Source: Tetradesmus obliquus (taxonomy: Eukaryota; Chlorophyta; Chlorophyceae; Sphaeropleales; Scenedesmaceae). Taken from it: a DNA stretch of 64,000 nucleotides. This document shows positions 46,241 to 58,121 of the stretch, piece by piece (within the stretch, counting starts at the first letter, position 1; every line of letters begins with the position of its first letter). The stretch covers positions 3,286,001 through 3,350,000 of the forward strand of contig CP126193.1 in the NCBI GenBank assembly GCA_030272155.1. Reading direction: 5' to 3'. The notes beneath the pieces were generated by a model. The model saw only the letters and a program-made list of their open reading frames with translations. It was not told where the DNA came from and ran no database searches. The position numbers were made by a program, and so were the translations under genes.

Positions 46241-47327
46241 ATGTGCCACGTTTGGCTGCGTAAACAGATGACGCGTACCAAGCGCTTCGTAACAGAGCCC
46301 AGCCGCAGCCCCCTGCAGTCACGCGCTGGCGTGCTGCTCAACTTGATCTTCCCAGACCTGCGCAGGCCAGCAGCAAGCAGCAAGCGCAACCAGACCCCAG
46401 CTAGATCCTCTACAGCAACAGCAGTAGCTGCAGCAGCAAGCACGACACACTCAGGCACGTCTGCATCAGTGCCAGCTGGCCAGCAGCGCGAAGACTGTTC
46501 TTCCCCAGCACTTGCCCGCAGCTGCAGTCCCAGGCTGGCTGACGTTAGCTCCTCCCAGGCTCAGCAGCTGCCTGCCAGCTTGCTGCATCTGGCCAGCTTG
46601 GATGCAGATGACATCGGCGGGCTGTCAGATCTGCTGGATGATGATGACAACGAGGCTGGCCAACTGACGCTGCCAGGCGTGCAGCCGACACCAGCAGCAG
46701 CAGCAGCAGCAGGTTCAGGTCAGGATGCAGCCGGATCTCTGCACCAGCCAGCCGTACAGCAGCAGCAGCAGCAACAGCAGCAGTCTGCTGCGGCTCAAAG
46801 TGGCAGCAGCCCAGGCAGGAGTGCAGCTGCTGCAGCTGCTGCCTCTAGTGCAGCAGAAGCAGAGCATCATGCTGCTGTAGATGGCAGGGCTACGATTCTG
46901 GAGCATCCAGCAGCAGCAGCAACAGCAGGGTCAGCAGAGGAGGCAGATGGCTTTACCGCTGTTGACAAGATGCTTGAGCAGCTGTCTGTTGATGTCATGC
47001 TGGACCAGCAGTACCTGCTTGAAGAGCAGCAGCGGAAGCAGCGCCACCCGCTGACAGCTACACCTGCTGCAGCTAGCGGCGGGCATGATGCAGAGTTGCC
47101 TTACCCCACAGGCCCTGCAGCAGCAGTAGCAGCAGCAGCAGGACCAGCTGGCAACCCCGCCACTCCCTTGGGGTCCCACCAGGTGCCTATTGCCATGGTG
47201 GGGCAGAAGCAGCAGCAGCAGCAGGCAGCAGATGCAGCAGGCACGCCACCTGGTGCAGGTGCATCGCCTGCTGTTGCTGCTGCCAGCGCAGGGGTTGGCG
47301 TGTCCCAGATGCGAAGTGTCAGCAATG

Positions 47328-47368
<41 letters not shown>

Positions 47369-47943
47369 TTTGCTCTTGGCAGTGTTCCACCTGGCTGGCA
47401 GCTGCAGCAGTCCTTCAGCGCTCCAGTGCTGGTGACGCACACAAGCACTGAAGGCGCAGGAGGCCAGCAGGAGCCACAAGCGTCACATAACATGTCAAAT
47501 AACAGCTCAGATCGCCCCTTCAGCTTCCAGGACCTGCTGATGTCAGATGAGCCGCCACATCAGCATGCAACAAGCAGCAGCATTGCCAGCAGGGGCCCAG
47601 GCATGGATAGCCATCACCAGCAGCAGCAGCAGCAGCAAGTGTGGGCTCCCTACCACCAGCCACAGTTTCCGCCACAGCTGCACAGCTCACACTCTGCTCC
47701 GGCACCTTTGCCAGCAGCAGCAGCAGCAGCAGCGCCCTTCCCCTACCAAGGCCACCCCTCCTACCCTCCTGCAAGCTTCCCACCCCAGCAGCAGCAGCAG
47801 CAGCAGCAGTGGCAGCAGAGCATGCAGCCACACCAGGTCCCCACCCCCAGCGGCCAACCTCCCATCCCCTTCTACCAGCAGCAGCCATACCACCACCACC
47901 AGCAGCAGCAGCAATACCCACACCCGCACCCCCAGCAGCACCC

Positions 47944-47975
<32 letters not shown>

Positions 47976-48298
47976 TGTACCAGCCAGCTCAGCAGCATGC
48001 AACATTCGCAGGCCAGCAGCAGCAGCAGCAGCCACAGCCAGGCTCAGGCCCCGCCCTCAGCGCCCACCAGGCCGAGCTAGAAGCACTAAAGCAGCAGATC
48101 GCAGAGGAGAAGCGGCGCCGCAAGGAGCGCAAGCAACTCAAGAAGATGCGCAAGATCATGCTGCAGCAGCAGCAGCAGGGATTGGCGCACCAGGTGCTGT
48201 ATGCTGCCTCCAGCCAGCCGCCGCTGCCGCTGCCAGCAGGCAGCTCACCCCGCCCTAGGGGCCTGCCACACCCTGCCTGGCCCCCTGCAGCACCCCCA

Positions 48299-48329
<31 letters not shown>

Positions 48330-48879
48330 GCAGGTACCCAGGCATGCATCCAGATACCCCTGGCTCTGCCAGGCTACTGCCAGGCCCTCATGGGACACCC
48401 TACAGCAGCAGCGGCACCAGCAGTAGGGGCGGTGCTGGGCTGATGATGCATGCGGCAGGCAGCCCACCAGGCGCTGCTGCTGCAGCAGCAGCAGCAGCAG
48501 CAGCAGCATCCAGGCAGCATGCTGTGGCGCAAAGCCTGCGGCAGCTGGCTCAGAAGTCCGAGCAGATGCACAGGGCAGGAGCAGCAACAGCAGCAGCAGC
48601 TGGCAGAGAGCTGCCACCCCCTGCTGATAGGCGCGGCCAGGCGCCTTCAAACGTGGCTGGTTTAGGCAGTGGCAGCGGCAGCAGGCATGCAGGCTATGGC
48701 GGCAGGCCGCCTGTGCCTTACCCAGAGACCGATGCCTACATGCGCAACAGCAGCAGCATGGCAGCAGCACCAGTTGCCCTGAAATATGAGATGGACGGTG
48801 GTGGCGCTGGCGGCAGCCATGCATCTGCTGCTGCTGCTGGTGCTGCTGCAGTTGTGCTGGATCTGCAGCACAGTGAGCC

Positions 48880-48920
<41 letters not shown>

Positions 48921-50537
48921 TGCAGCAGGCAGGTGTCAACAGCGACAGCCTCAAACGCAGCAGCAGCACTGAAAACTTCACCAGGAGCAATGTGCAAGCA
49001 ACGCTGGATGCGCCAACAGGTGTGGCTGGCTGGATGCACAGCGATGCTGCTGCTGCTGCTGCTGCTGCTGGCACCAGCCCGCCAGTTGGCCGAACCCTAA
49101 TGGCGCTTGATCTGCGCTCTGCTGGTTCAGCACCGCAGATGGCAGCAGCACGCCACCGAGCATCTTCAGAGGCTGCTGCTGCTGCTGGATCATCAGCGAG
49201 GGATGTGCTGGCTGCAGCCGGACCTGCTGCTGCTGCGCCGCGTGCGGCTTCAGCAGATGCAGCAGATGCATATCATTCCGGCAGCATGCTGATGGGCCAG
49301 CCTGCAGCTGACAAACCAGCTGCTGCTTTTGCTGCTGCTGAGGGTGCTGCTGCAAGCCCAGTTAGCACTACCAGCAGCAGCGGCAGGAAGCGCAGCTGGC
49401 AGCAGGCAGCAGCAGCAGCAGATGCAACGATGTCATCAGGGCACCACCTGGGCTATGATGATGCAGCGGCACACTCCATGCGCAGATATGGCAGCTCAGG
49501 TGGCCTCCAGGCAATGTCATGCGACCAGCCTGACCAGCAGCAGCAGCAGCAACAGCAGCCTCAGCAGCGGCAGCAGCGGCTGCTGCAGCTGCCGTTCAAC
49601 GGGCCTGATCTGGCAGATCGCCGGCCTCCGGTGACAACAGAGCCGCCTGCCCTTCCCAAGCCAGCACACCACCACCAGCAACAGCAGCCTGCAGACAGCG
49701 CCCAAAAAGAGGCAGGCACCAGCAGTGAGATGACTCCAGCTACTGCTGCTCCTGCTAGGGCAGCTGAATCAGGTGCTGATGAAGCTGCAGCTGCTGCAGG
49801 CACTACTGCTGAGCCTGCAGCCGCCGCAGCAGCAGCCGAGCCCGCAGCAGCAGCAGCAGCAGCAGGCCTTGGCAGCCCAGACATCAGCAGCATGTGCACC
49901 AGCAGCGACAACGCCTTCCAGCGCCCAAGGGCCGTCACTGGCCTTAGAGCAGCAGCAAAAACACCCAGAGGAGCAGACAGCGGCAGCGCCAGCAGCAGCA
50001 GCAGGGCCAGGGGCGAAGCAGCAGGCCTCACCTCCCCTGGCCTTACATCTGCTGGCCCGGGCAGGCAGCAGTCATTCAGTGAGGCGACGGCTGCTGCTGC
50101 CGCCGCTGCTGCTGCAGCTGCGGTCGGCAGCAGCGGTGGCTCTGGTGACTTGAGTGGCTACCTGGGAGGCTTTGGCAGCCCTGGGGTGTACAGGACTAGC
50201 AGCGGCAAAGTGCTCAGGTGCGCCAACCACCATTGCCGCACTGTTTCATCTGCGTGTGACTGGGTATGCGTGTGTGTGTCCTTACTGGGAGGTTACTTGC
50301 GCCGGTGGAGGCCACGGCAGGCAATGCAAGATGCTGTTTGCACGGTGCGCTGTGTGCAAGGCGCTTTAGCTTGTGAATGCGTGGTGGGCTTGGGTGTGAC
50401 CCGTTGTCATTGCTGCCGCTGCTGCTGCTGGTGTCTATGGTGCCGTAATGTCACCTGCAGCATGCTAACGCACCCCAGCCTTGTGCGAGGTGCGCGTGTT
50501 GCACATGTGCATAGCGGTTTGGGCATGGCCTCATCTC

Positions 50538-50570
<33 letters not shown>

Positions 50571-51380
50571 ATCTGGGCTCCTGGCATCAACCGCAGGATG
50601 CTGACGCACCCTGTGACTGGCAAGCCGCTGCTGCTGGGCCCTGCCGTGGATGCTAAGTCCAGCAGGCTGGGCAACACCTCCCTTGGAGCCCCTGCCCCTC
50701 AGCTCTTCGGCATGGACCTGCAAGCAACACACCTCAACAGCCTGCCTGCACCTGCACCTGTGCCTACAAGCCCGTATACCCCACTGCCTGGGTATGCCCA
50801 AGCCGGGGGCCTAGCAGCAGCAGCAGGGCCTGGCTTTAGCTCTCCTGGTGCGAGCAGCAGCATGTTGAGCCTGCAGCGGCTGCACAGGGACGGCAGCATT
50901 GCATCTGCTGCTGCTGTTGGTGCAGCTGGCGGCTGTGAGATGGGCAGTGGGGCTGAGCTGGGCATGGCAGCAGGATATGGACTGACCCAGGCGCAGCCGC
51001 AGCAGCAGCAGCAGCAGCAGCAGCAGTCTGGCTACGGCAGCATGCAAGTCCAGCAGGGGCTGTATGCAGGGCCGGTGGCTGCGGGGGATGCGGCATTTGC
51101 TGGTGGGTTGAACGGTAGCAGGAGCATGCAGCATCAAGCAGCGTGGGGCCAACAACCGCAGCAGCAGCAGCAGCAAGGTTACGAGGAGGATGCGCTTGTG
51201 AGCTTGGAGCAGCTGCAGCAGTTTGAGCTGCAGCCTCTGCAGTTTGGTGGAGCGGCTGCCATGGACTTTGTGATGGGTGCTGCAGCACCACAGGGCATGG
51301 CAACAGGGCATGGCTTTGGCATGGATGAGGATGGCTTGGCTGCAGATTTGACAGGCAGCGCTTATGGCGGTACCTTGTGA
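46241..51380 (+). CDS. 1,586-residue poly-Gln/poly-Ala protein, probable nuclear regulator
   Basis: Two exons (46241-50217 and 50597-51380) join in phase at an AG/G boundary, giving GKVLRMLTHPVTGKP across the junction. The start is the first ATG in the frame. Most of the protein is low complexity: Gln runs up to about 15, Ala and Ser runs, and a His/Pro/Gln-rich middle. Ordered patches are few: the N-terminal MTRTKRFVTEPSRSPLQSRA with GVLLNLIFPDLRR; FSFQDLLMSDEPP; a basic, charged helix at about 611-640 (ELEALKQQIAEEKRRRKERK) followed by KKMRKIM; and the junction block at about 1315-1365 (LTHPVTGKPLLLGP). The basic helix could be a nuclear signal or a short coiled coil. Glutamine-rich activators and RNA-binding scaffolds share this style, but no known domain is present. 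Nuclear location is inference. Confidence 0.75.
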
Positions 51381-51720
51381 TCACATTGGTACTAAGGAGT
51401 TGGAGGGGCCATGTGTGGGGCTTCCATCGGCGTGGCATGGCTGCGGACCTGGCAGGGATGGGACCTGGCAGCGGTTATGGCGGTGCCATGTGATCTGACT
51501 GATACTGTAGGTTGTGGTGGCACCATGTGGTCTGGCTGCTGGCGTGGTTTTGTGGGTGCCATGTGATGCGACTGTTCTGGGGTGTGGCTTTGGCAGTGCC
51601 GAGTAATCGTAGTGTGGGTTTGGCGGTGTTGCATGACTCGCTCCTGGAAGGGTTTTGGTGATGCCATGTGATCTGACCTGTCGATCCTGCTAGCGCAGTG
51701 GACAGTGTGATCTGAACTGA
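51350..51720 (+). repeat. degenerate tandem repeat derived from the poly-Gln gene's 3' end
   Basis: The coding end GGCAGCGCTTATGGCGGTAC with its stop is echoed at 51468 as GGCAGCGGTTATGGCGGTGC, followed by CATGTGATCTGACTG. Weaker echoes of GGTGCCATGTGATCTGAC follow at roughly 50-70 base spacing up to about 51690. The array lies in the 3' UTR. Confidence 0.65.
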
Positions 51721-52599
51721 CATTATGGTGGAACAGGCCATGTGGGGAGCGCACGTTTGCAAACGGTGAATCTTTGATGCAACTTGTGTGTTGCGGATGC
51801 CTGCACGCACTTTGTGATCAACGGTGGCTGGGCCTGATGATACAGGGTTTGCCTGCTCAGCAAGGAGTTGGCTGCTACTGTGGTGCTAGCACGAGAGGGC
51901 ACTGTGCACACACGGTGCATGCATGGTTGCAACAGTACCAATGCACATGTTTATATCGGCGAAGAGTGGGCTGCAAATTGGTGCCTGTGCACGCAGCCTG
52001 CCTGACTCTACAGCAACAGCTGCAGCTGCAGGTGCAACTTTGGCCCAAGTCTGAAGAAGACTTTGTGTATGTCCACGTCATGTTTGTGCTGTACACATCA
52101 TGGCTGCAGCAGTGCTTCTGGCATGGTGCTATTGCACGTGCAAGCAGCTGTCATATTTGCGTGTGAGGTTGGGACTGCATGGGGCCCCGGGCCTTGATTT
52201 GGAGGTGGGGGTTGTACGGGGTTGGGTTGGGGTTGTGTGGTTGGGGTTGTATGAGGCCCGGGCCTTGGCTTTGAGGGCTCACTGCACGGATTGCTCAGCC
52301 TCTGAGTTGGCTGCACGGCTGCTGATGGCAATTGAGGCCTGTTGGTATGGCAGGGAGTGAATTGTGGCAGCATGGGTGGTGGAGGAATGTGCAAGGAGTG
52401 GCGGCTGCATTGTGTAGATGCTGCCGCGGCAGCCTGTGTGGCACAGGTCAGTCAGTTTGCTGCAGTGCAGCTGTCTTGGTGCCACGATGTAGTCTGGTTG
52501 ATGCACCAATGCAGCTGATGTTATCTGCAGCACATGTGATCCAACACATACCTGTGTTGTCTGGCGCTTGATAAGTGATCCGAAGCTGAAAAGCATCGC

Positions 52600-52770
52600 A
52601 TTGCTCTGCATTGCAGTGCACAGCATCCCAACAGCAACGGTGCGTGGCATGTTTCTGTGCTGCACCCATCCTGTGGATGGTGGTGCTGCATTGCAGTGCA
52701 GGGCATCTTATCAGCATCGGTGTTTGGCACATTTCTGGTACCACACCAGTCTTTTTGATGGGGGTGTTGC
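52600..52770. repeat. about 81-bp tandem duplication
   Basis: GCATTGCAGTGCACAGCATC at 52609 recurs as GCATTGCAGTGCAGGGCATC at 52690. Both are followed by related (A/T)CAGCA(A/T)CGGTG and GGCA(T/C)(G/A)TTTCT blocks. Confidence 0.7.
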
Positions 52771-54323
52771 GTGCTCTGGCAACCAGCTTGCATCAAATTG
52801 ACGTCAGTTGTAGGCCGCCCCTGGCCTTGTACAGTACATGGCTGCATCAGCGTGCGTGGCGTCTGCATCCATGCATGCGTGCATGCGTCGGCCACTGCTC
52901 TTGCTTGAACGCGAGCTGCATGTGTTCCTGCACCATGCACAGCCTGGTGATCAGTTCCATTCCACCCCCGTGATCATTCTCAGCCCGGAGTTTTGCTCGG
53001 CTGCAGCCGCCATGTGTAGGGTGTAGGGAAAGTGCCAGAGCATGAACTAGTGCGGCACCTGTGAATGTCGTGACATGCACAGCAACAAACAGGCCACAGG
53101 GCCGTCCCTGGTGTAGCACATAGGATGTGATCTATTGGTCGTGTTGTGTTAGGATCGGGGGCGGCAGGCTGCGCTCGTCTCTGAAGTGCTGAGTGAACAC
53201 TGCTCAGCAGTGCGCGTGTTGTGCTGGCATGTGGGAACATTGTGCCCCCATGCTTGGGGCACATGTGCGTCAGTGGCTGCCTCATCACCACGCCACATGT
53301 GGCGTGATGTTTGTGCTCAAGGCTTTCAATTCGACTGGTTGCACTGCATATTGATCGCAGAGAATGCCTGGCTGTTCTGGCTGCCACGTGCGCGTGTGTA
53401 TGACAGCAGGTCACATGCCGTCAAACAGGAGTCAGCTTGAGCTCTGCAGCGATTCCAGATGCCACAAAGGTTGCTGAGTTCTGCTGTGCATGCTGCTCGC
53501 TGCTGCGGCTGCCTCCCGCTGTGATGTTGAAACAGCGGGGAATGGGGCCACAGCGCGGCACATGCACCAAGCTACCGCCTGGTAGGAAGAGTCCCGGGCT
53601 TTTCCAAAGTGCAGCAGCTGGTTGAGTTGAATCCGCTGCCCTGCAGTGCAGCGCCATGGCGCTTGCCGGCGCTGCTTAGCAAAGAGTTTGGCAGCTGATG
53701 TTGCTGAGTTGTAGCAACACTGTGCTTAGCTGGTGTGTCAGACCCCCAGCTCTGCCAGCATCACTTGTGATGCTGTGTGGGTGTGGCTCAATGGAGTGTT
53801 ACTGTGTTGGAAGTATCTTCTGTGCTTTGCTCCAGTTTGGAATGAGCACATGGTTTGCAGTGTTGAGCTTGTCAGCAATGTGTGCAAAGAAGAACGGCAG
53901 GTCACCCAGACGTGCTGCTGTGACGCGCCACGTCCAAGCTGTGGCATGTGGCCGTATGTGACTTGCACAGCAGCAGTGTCCAGTCACACTGCAGCTGTGA
54001 ATGCTCCCCTCCTGCTGGTGATTGTGCATGTGCAGGCAGTGGTTGGCTCCTGTGAGCGCAGTATTAGCCTGTACACAACTCAGGCCTGTATGGTTATTTC
54101 TGGCTGGTTGTGTTTTGTCTTCTGTGCGTGATTTGAAGTGGCTGCAAGGGTGATCGATGCTCCTGGTTGCCTTGCCGACGTGAACCTGAAGTGTGTGCGT
54201 AGGTGAACCTGCCACCATCAGCTGCAGTTTGCATCAACAGCTGGTGGAGTGATGGCAGCAGGATCTATTATGTGCCTTGCTGTTGGCAGCATGCAGCTAG
54301 TTACAATGGCTGCAGCTGCATTA

Positions 54324-54359
<36 letters not shown>

Positions 54360-56056
54360 CGTGGGTGAGGTGTGTCATTTGTTCCGGAGGTGATGTTGCG
54401 CACTAACCGAGCAACAGCAGTAGCAGTATGCTCAGCACAGGCACGCCTGGTACACATGCTTCCAACCGCTTGGTGGCATGTACGGCTGCTCGTAACACAG
54501 CATCTTAGCAGGATCTTAGCAGCATCAGGAGCAGGTCAGCCCTGCAGTAGTAGTATATTGCCGGCCCGCCACGGCATGGCCTTCTTTGTGGAGACAAACA
54601 CGTGGCTCGTCTATCTGTCTGTGTGCGTGTTGCGCTTGAAAGTGCAGCTGATCCGATCAAGGAGTCCCTGCGATGGTGCAGCACTGCAGGCCTTGCTGCT
54701 TCCATGGTGACAGTACATCTCAGCTGCTGCCGCAGTCCCATCAGGATTGCTGGTCTCTGTGCATGATTCATGATGTCCCGATCACTTGCGTGGTTGCTGA
54801 GGGTATGCGTAGCCTATCGGCATATAGGTAGCTACCGAGCTCTCTTTCTTTTTGCTTTGGAACCTCTTTTGCGGCATTTCCGTACTAGTAGTGCAGCAGT
54901 GGCAGGTCTCTGGGGCATTTGTGTGTTTGTGCGGCGCAGCAACAGTGGATGGGTTGAGGGCAACCAAGGTGTGTGTTGTGGTGGAGTTGAACTGCATGGC
55001 GCATGCTCCGGCATGCAGCAGCACAAGTTCTTGGGGCTTGCTTATGCAGGGCCGCACTGCAGTGTTGTTCACACCAGAGTGCTGCTGTCTGTGCCGCCCA
55101 GCAGCACGCGCTGGCAGCAGTGGTGTGTTTTGCGACACTTTGAATTCGAGCTTCACATTTGAATGATGTACGTGACACATTGCACGAGGTGCAGTTGAGG
55201 CCAGGCAAGGCTGCAAGCCTGCTATGGACTCTCTGCTACTCTGCTGCTGTGTTAGCTGCTGGCGGACAGCTGGCGGACTCCGCCAGGCTTGATGCAGCAC
55301 TGTACCTAGGTCTGCATTGTGCAAACTGGTGTGGCAGTGCTGTTCGGGTAACTTGGCTGCTGGTCGGGTGCTGATGTGCCGAATGGAAGTGCTTGTTGAG
55401 GACGACACAATGCATGCCCGCACCATGCACGTGCATGCACCTGCTTGCAAATGGCGGTCAGGGCCGCCCGGGTATGCGCTTGGTGTGCTGCCTGCATTGT
55501 AGGTGCTCTGGTTGTGGACGACTTGTTGCTGTGCATTGCAGGCTGCCTGGATGGCCTGAGTGCTATCTGTCTGGCTGTGCGCAATGCACAAGGCCTGCAC
55601 ACGGTGCTACTAGTAGTACTACATTGCCGACTGCAAACGCATGTTGATGCAGCGTTGACTCTGGCGTTGCCATTCACACTGTTGACCGTTGACTGGATTA
55701 GAGAGCGACATACATCACATTACAGCATCGTTTTGCTGGTTGGGATAACCTGCCAGTGGCGTGCGACTCACAGGGTGTGGTCACTACAATGATGGCCTGA
55801 CGCCAGCATGTGGCGTCACACACATGGTAACACTGTCGCGTGCCCGCTGCGCTACTGCAGCACCTGCAGCCAGCTAGCAGTACCGCTTTAACTCTTTATG
55901 CCGTACTGCCATACTGTGACATTGACTAGCCTTCCCACCACACGCCTGGCTAAGCACCACCCGCCACCCATGCGGGATCCATGCTACCCAACGTACACAA
56001 TCGTTTCGTCCGAGTAAGATACAACCTTTCAGCGCAAGAGCCAGCTTCAGCCCTGC

Positions 56057-56061
56057 TTACA
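56057..56061 (-). terminator. TGTAA poly(A) signal, FKBP42 gene
   Basis: TTACA on the plus strand reads TGTAA on the gene strand, about 153 bases past the stop at 56214. Confidence 0.45.
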
Positions 56062-56213
56062 TGTGGTAAAATGAAAACTCTCCCTTTCAATCGCCTGAGC
56101 TGCTGCCCGTGTCAAGCTGGCAACAGTACACGCATGGCAACACCAGCACCAGCAGCTGCTGTTGATGCTCCAGCCTGCAAGCCGCATAACATGCCAGCCT
56201 GCAATGTGCTGCA

Positions 56214-56381
56214 TCATCTTCTAGCTGCCTGCGGCCGTTTCACCAGCCCCAGCAGCTGACCCAGCCAGCCCAGCAGCGCAGCCAGCAGCGCAAACAGCGG
56301 CTGCAGCAGCCCACCACCACGGCCTCTGCTGCCGCCGCTGCTGCTGCTACCGCTGACGTCACGTGCTGCTGCTGTTCTTCG

Positions 56382-56418
<37 letters not shown>

Positions 56419-58074
56419 TCTGCCGCACCACCTGCTGCTGGCTCTTCCGCTGCTGCTGCTTCTGGCTGCTCCTGCTGCTGCTGTGGCTCCGGTGGCATAT
56501 CATTGAGGCCGCCGCCCGGCTTGGGTTTTGGTGGGGGCCCCAATGCTCCCTTGAAGAGTGAGGCGCCGGCCTTCTGCTCCTCCTTCTGCAGCCGCTTCAG
56601 TGCCAGCAGCTCACGCTGAACTTCACGGTCCTCAGGGTCTCTGCGCAGGCAGCAGATGTACCAAAAGGCAGCTGCGTCAGGCGTGGCGGGGGCCAGTGCT
56701 GGCGGCACATGTGTGAATGCTATCGCCACCCAATGGGCTAGCTGTGCATGGGTGCTGTGCCTTCTTCACCGTACTATCAGCAGGAAGCAGTGAGACAAAA
56801 GACGTACAGCTATAGCATATGACAGCATATCTCTCTGTAGAGGCCACGGTCCACACGCTATCGCCACCCAGCGCGAAGTGGGCTAGTCAGCGAACGTCCT
56901 AGATCACCCTGCCAATGCATGCATTGCAGCAGCTAATTGGCCCTGCCAGGCGATCCACTCACAGTGTTGCTGCGCTGCTGAGGTCCTCCGGCGCCTCTAC
57001 AGCTACAGCAACTGAGACCTAAACCCTCCTCTCACTGCAGGGGGCACGGGCAACACGCCGCCGCCAGCCGACACACTGTCGGCAAGTGCATGGGTTGCTG
57101 TGCCTAAATCACCGTACTATCAGCAGGCAGCAGCGTGACAACGCACGCACAGCTACAGCACACCGACGGCATCCTCTTGCTGCAAGGGGCACAGCCCACA
57201 CAACGCCAACAGGTTCAATAACGTCGCACATCATCCTGACAGTACACACGGTGTAGTACAGCAAGCCACTCACAGTGTTGCTGCGCTGCTGAGGTCCTCC
57301 AGCGCCTCAACTGTCCTGCCCATGCCGGCACGCGCCTTGCCGCGCCTGAACAGCGCCTTGATGTGCTTTGGGTCGCGCACCAGCACCTGCAGCATGATGC
57401 TTGCACGCGTCAGCAGAGCCTCAAGTAGCCACAGATGAAACTAAACTTTGCTTCACACTTCAGCACATGACATAGCATGATGCAGCAGCAGGTGAGGTCG
57501 AGCAATACATCAGCAGCACCAGCAGCAGGAGTGGCAGGAGACAGAACTGGGTAACCAGATAAGAGGCGCTGCACAGCGCCAGCACCTTGCAAGTATGCAT
57601 ACCGCATGCACACTGCCCGTCAACCAGCGGCAACACTTGAACCCTGCAGGACGTGAGCTTGGCATGGCCCATCCTTGCCAGCAGCTCTGATCGAATCAGC
57701 CCTCCTTGACAGCACTGCTGTCACCCACCTGTGTGGCGTTGTGCGCTGCTGCTGCAAAGTCCCCTTGCTTCAGCTGCACTGCTGCCATGTTGAGGTACAC
57801 TGGGTTTGTCACTTCCTCTGCCTTGTCTAGGTGGGGGCCGTGCAGCTGCAGCATGAAGTCCTCATCGCAGTACGACAGCGCCTGCACAAGATAGCCGCAC
57901 GCAACAACACACAGCACAGCAGTACGTCAGTCGGTTGTGCGCCGCACACATGTCCACACCAGTGCAGTAAGGGTGCGGTCGTAAACTGCCGTCTGAAGGA
58001 CAACTGAAGGCCCAACTGCTGAGCAAAGTGACCACGGCGCTATGTGCTGCCAGCTTATGCAGCCACTCTGCAAT

Positions 58075-58121
<47 letters not shown>

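Larger units (their letters stand above)
51721..56213. other. 4.5-kb region without a recognisable gene
   Basis: I see only short frames without protein character. It contains a local duplication at 52600-52770, a CAG run at 54331-54356, GT-rich stretches around 52190-52270, and near its end the TGTAA signal of the FKBP gene. The nature of the remainder is unknown; a long 3' UTR, noncoding RNA or decayed sequence are all possible. Confidence 0.4.
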
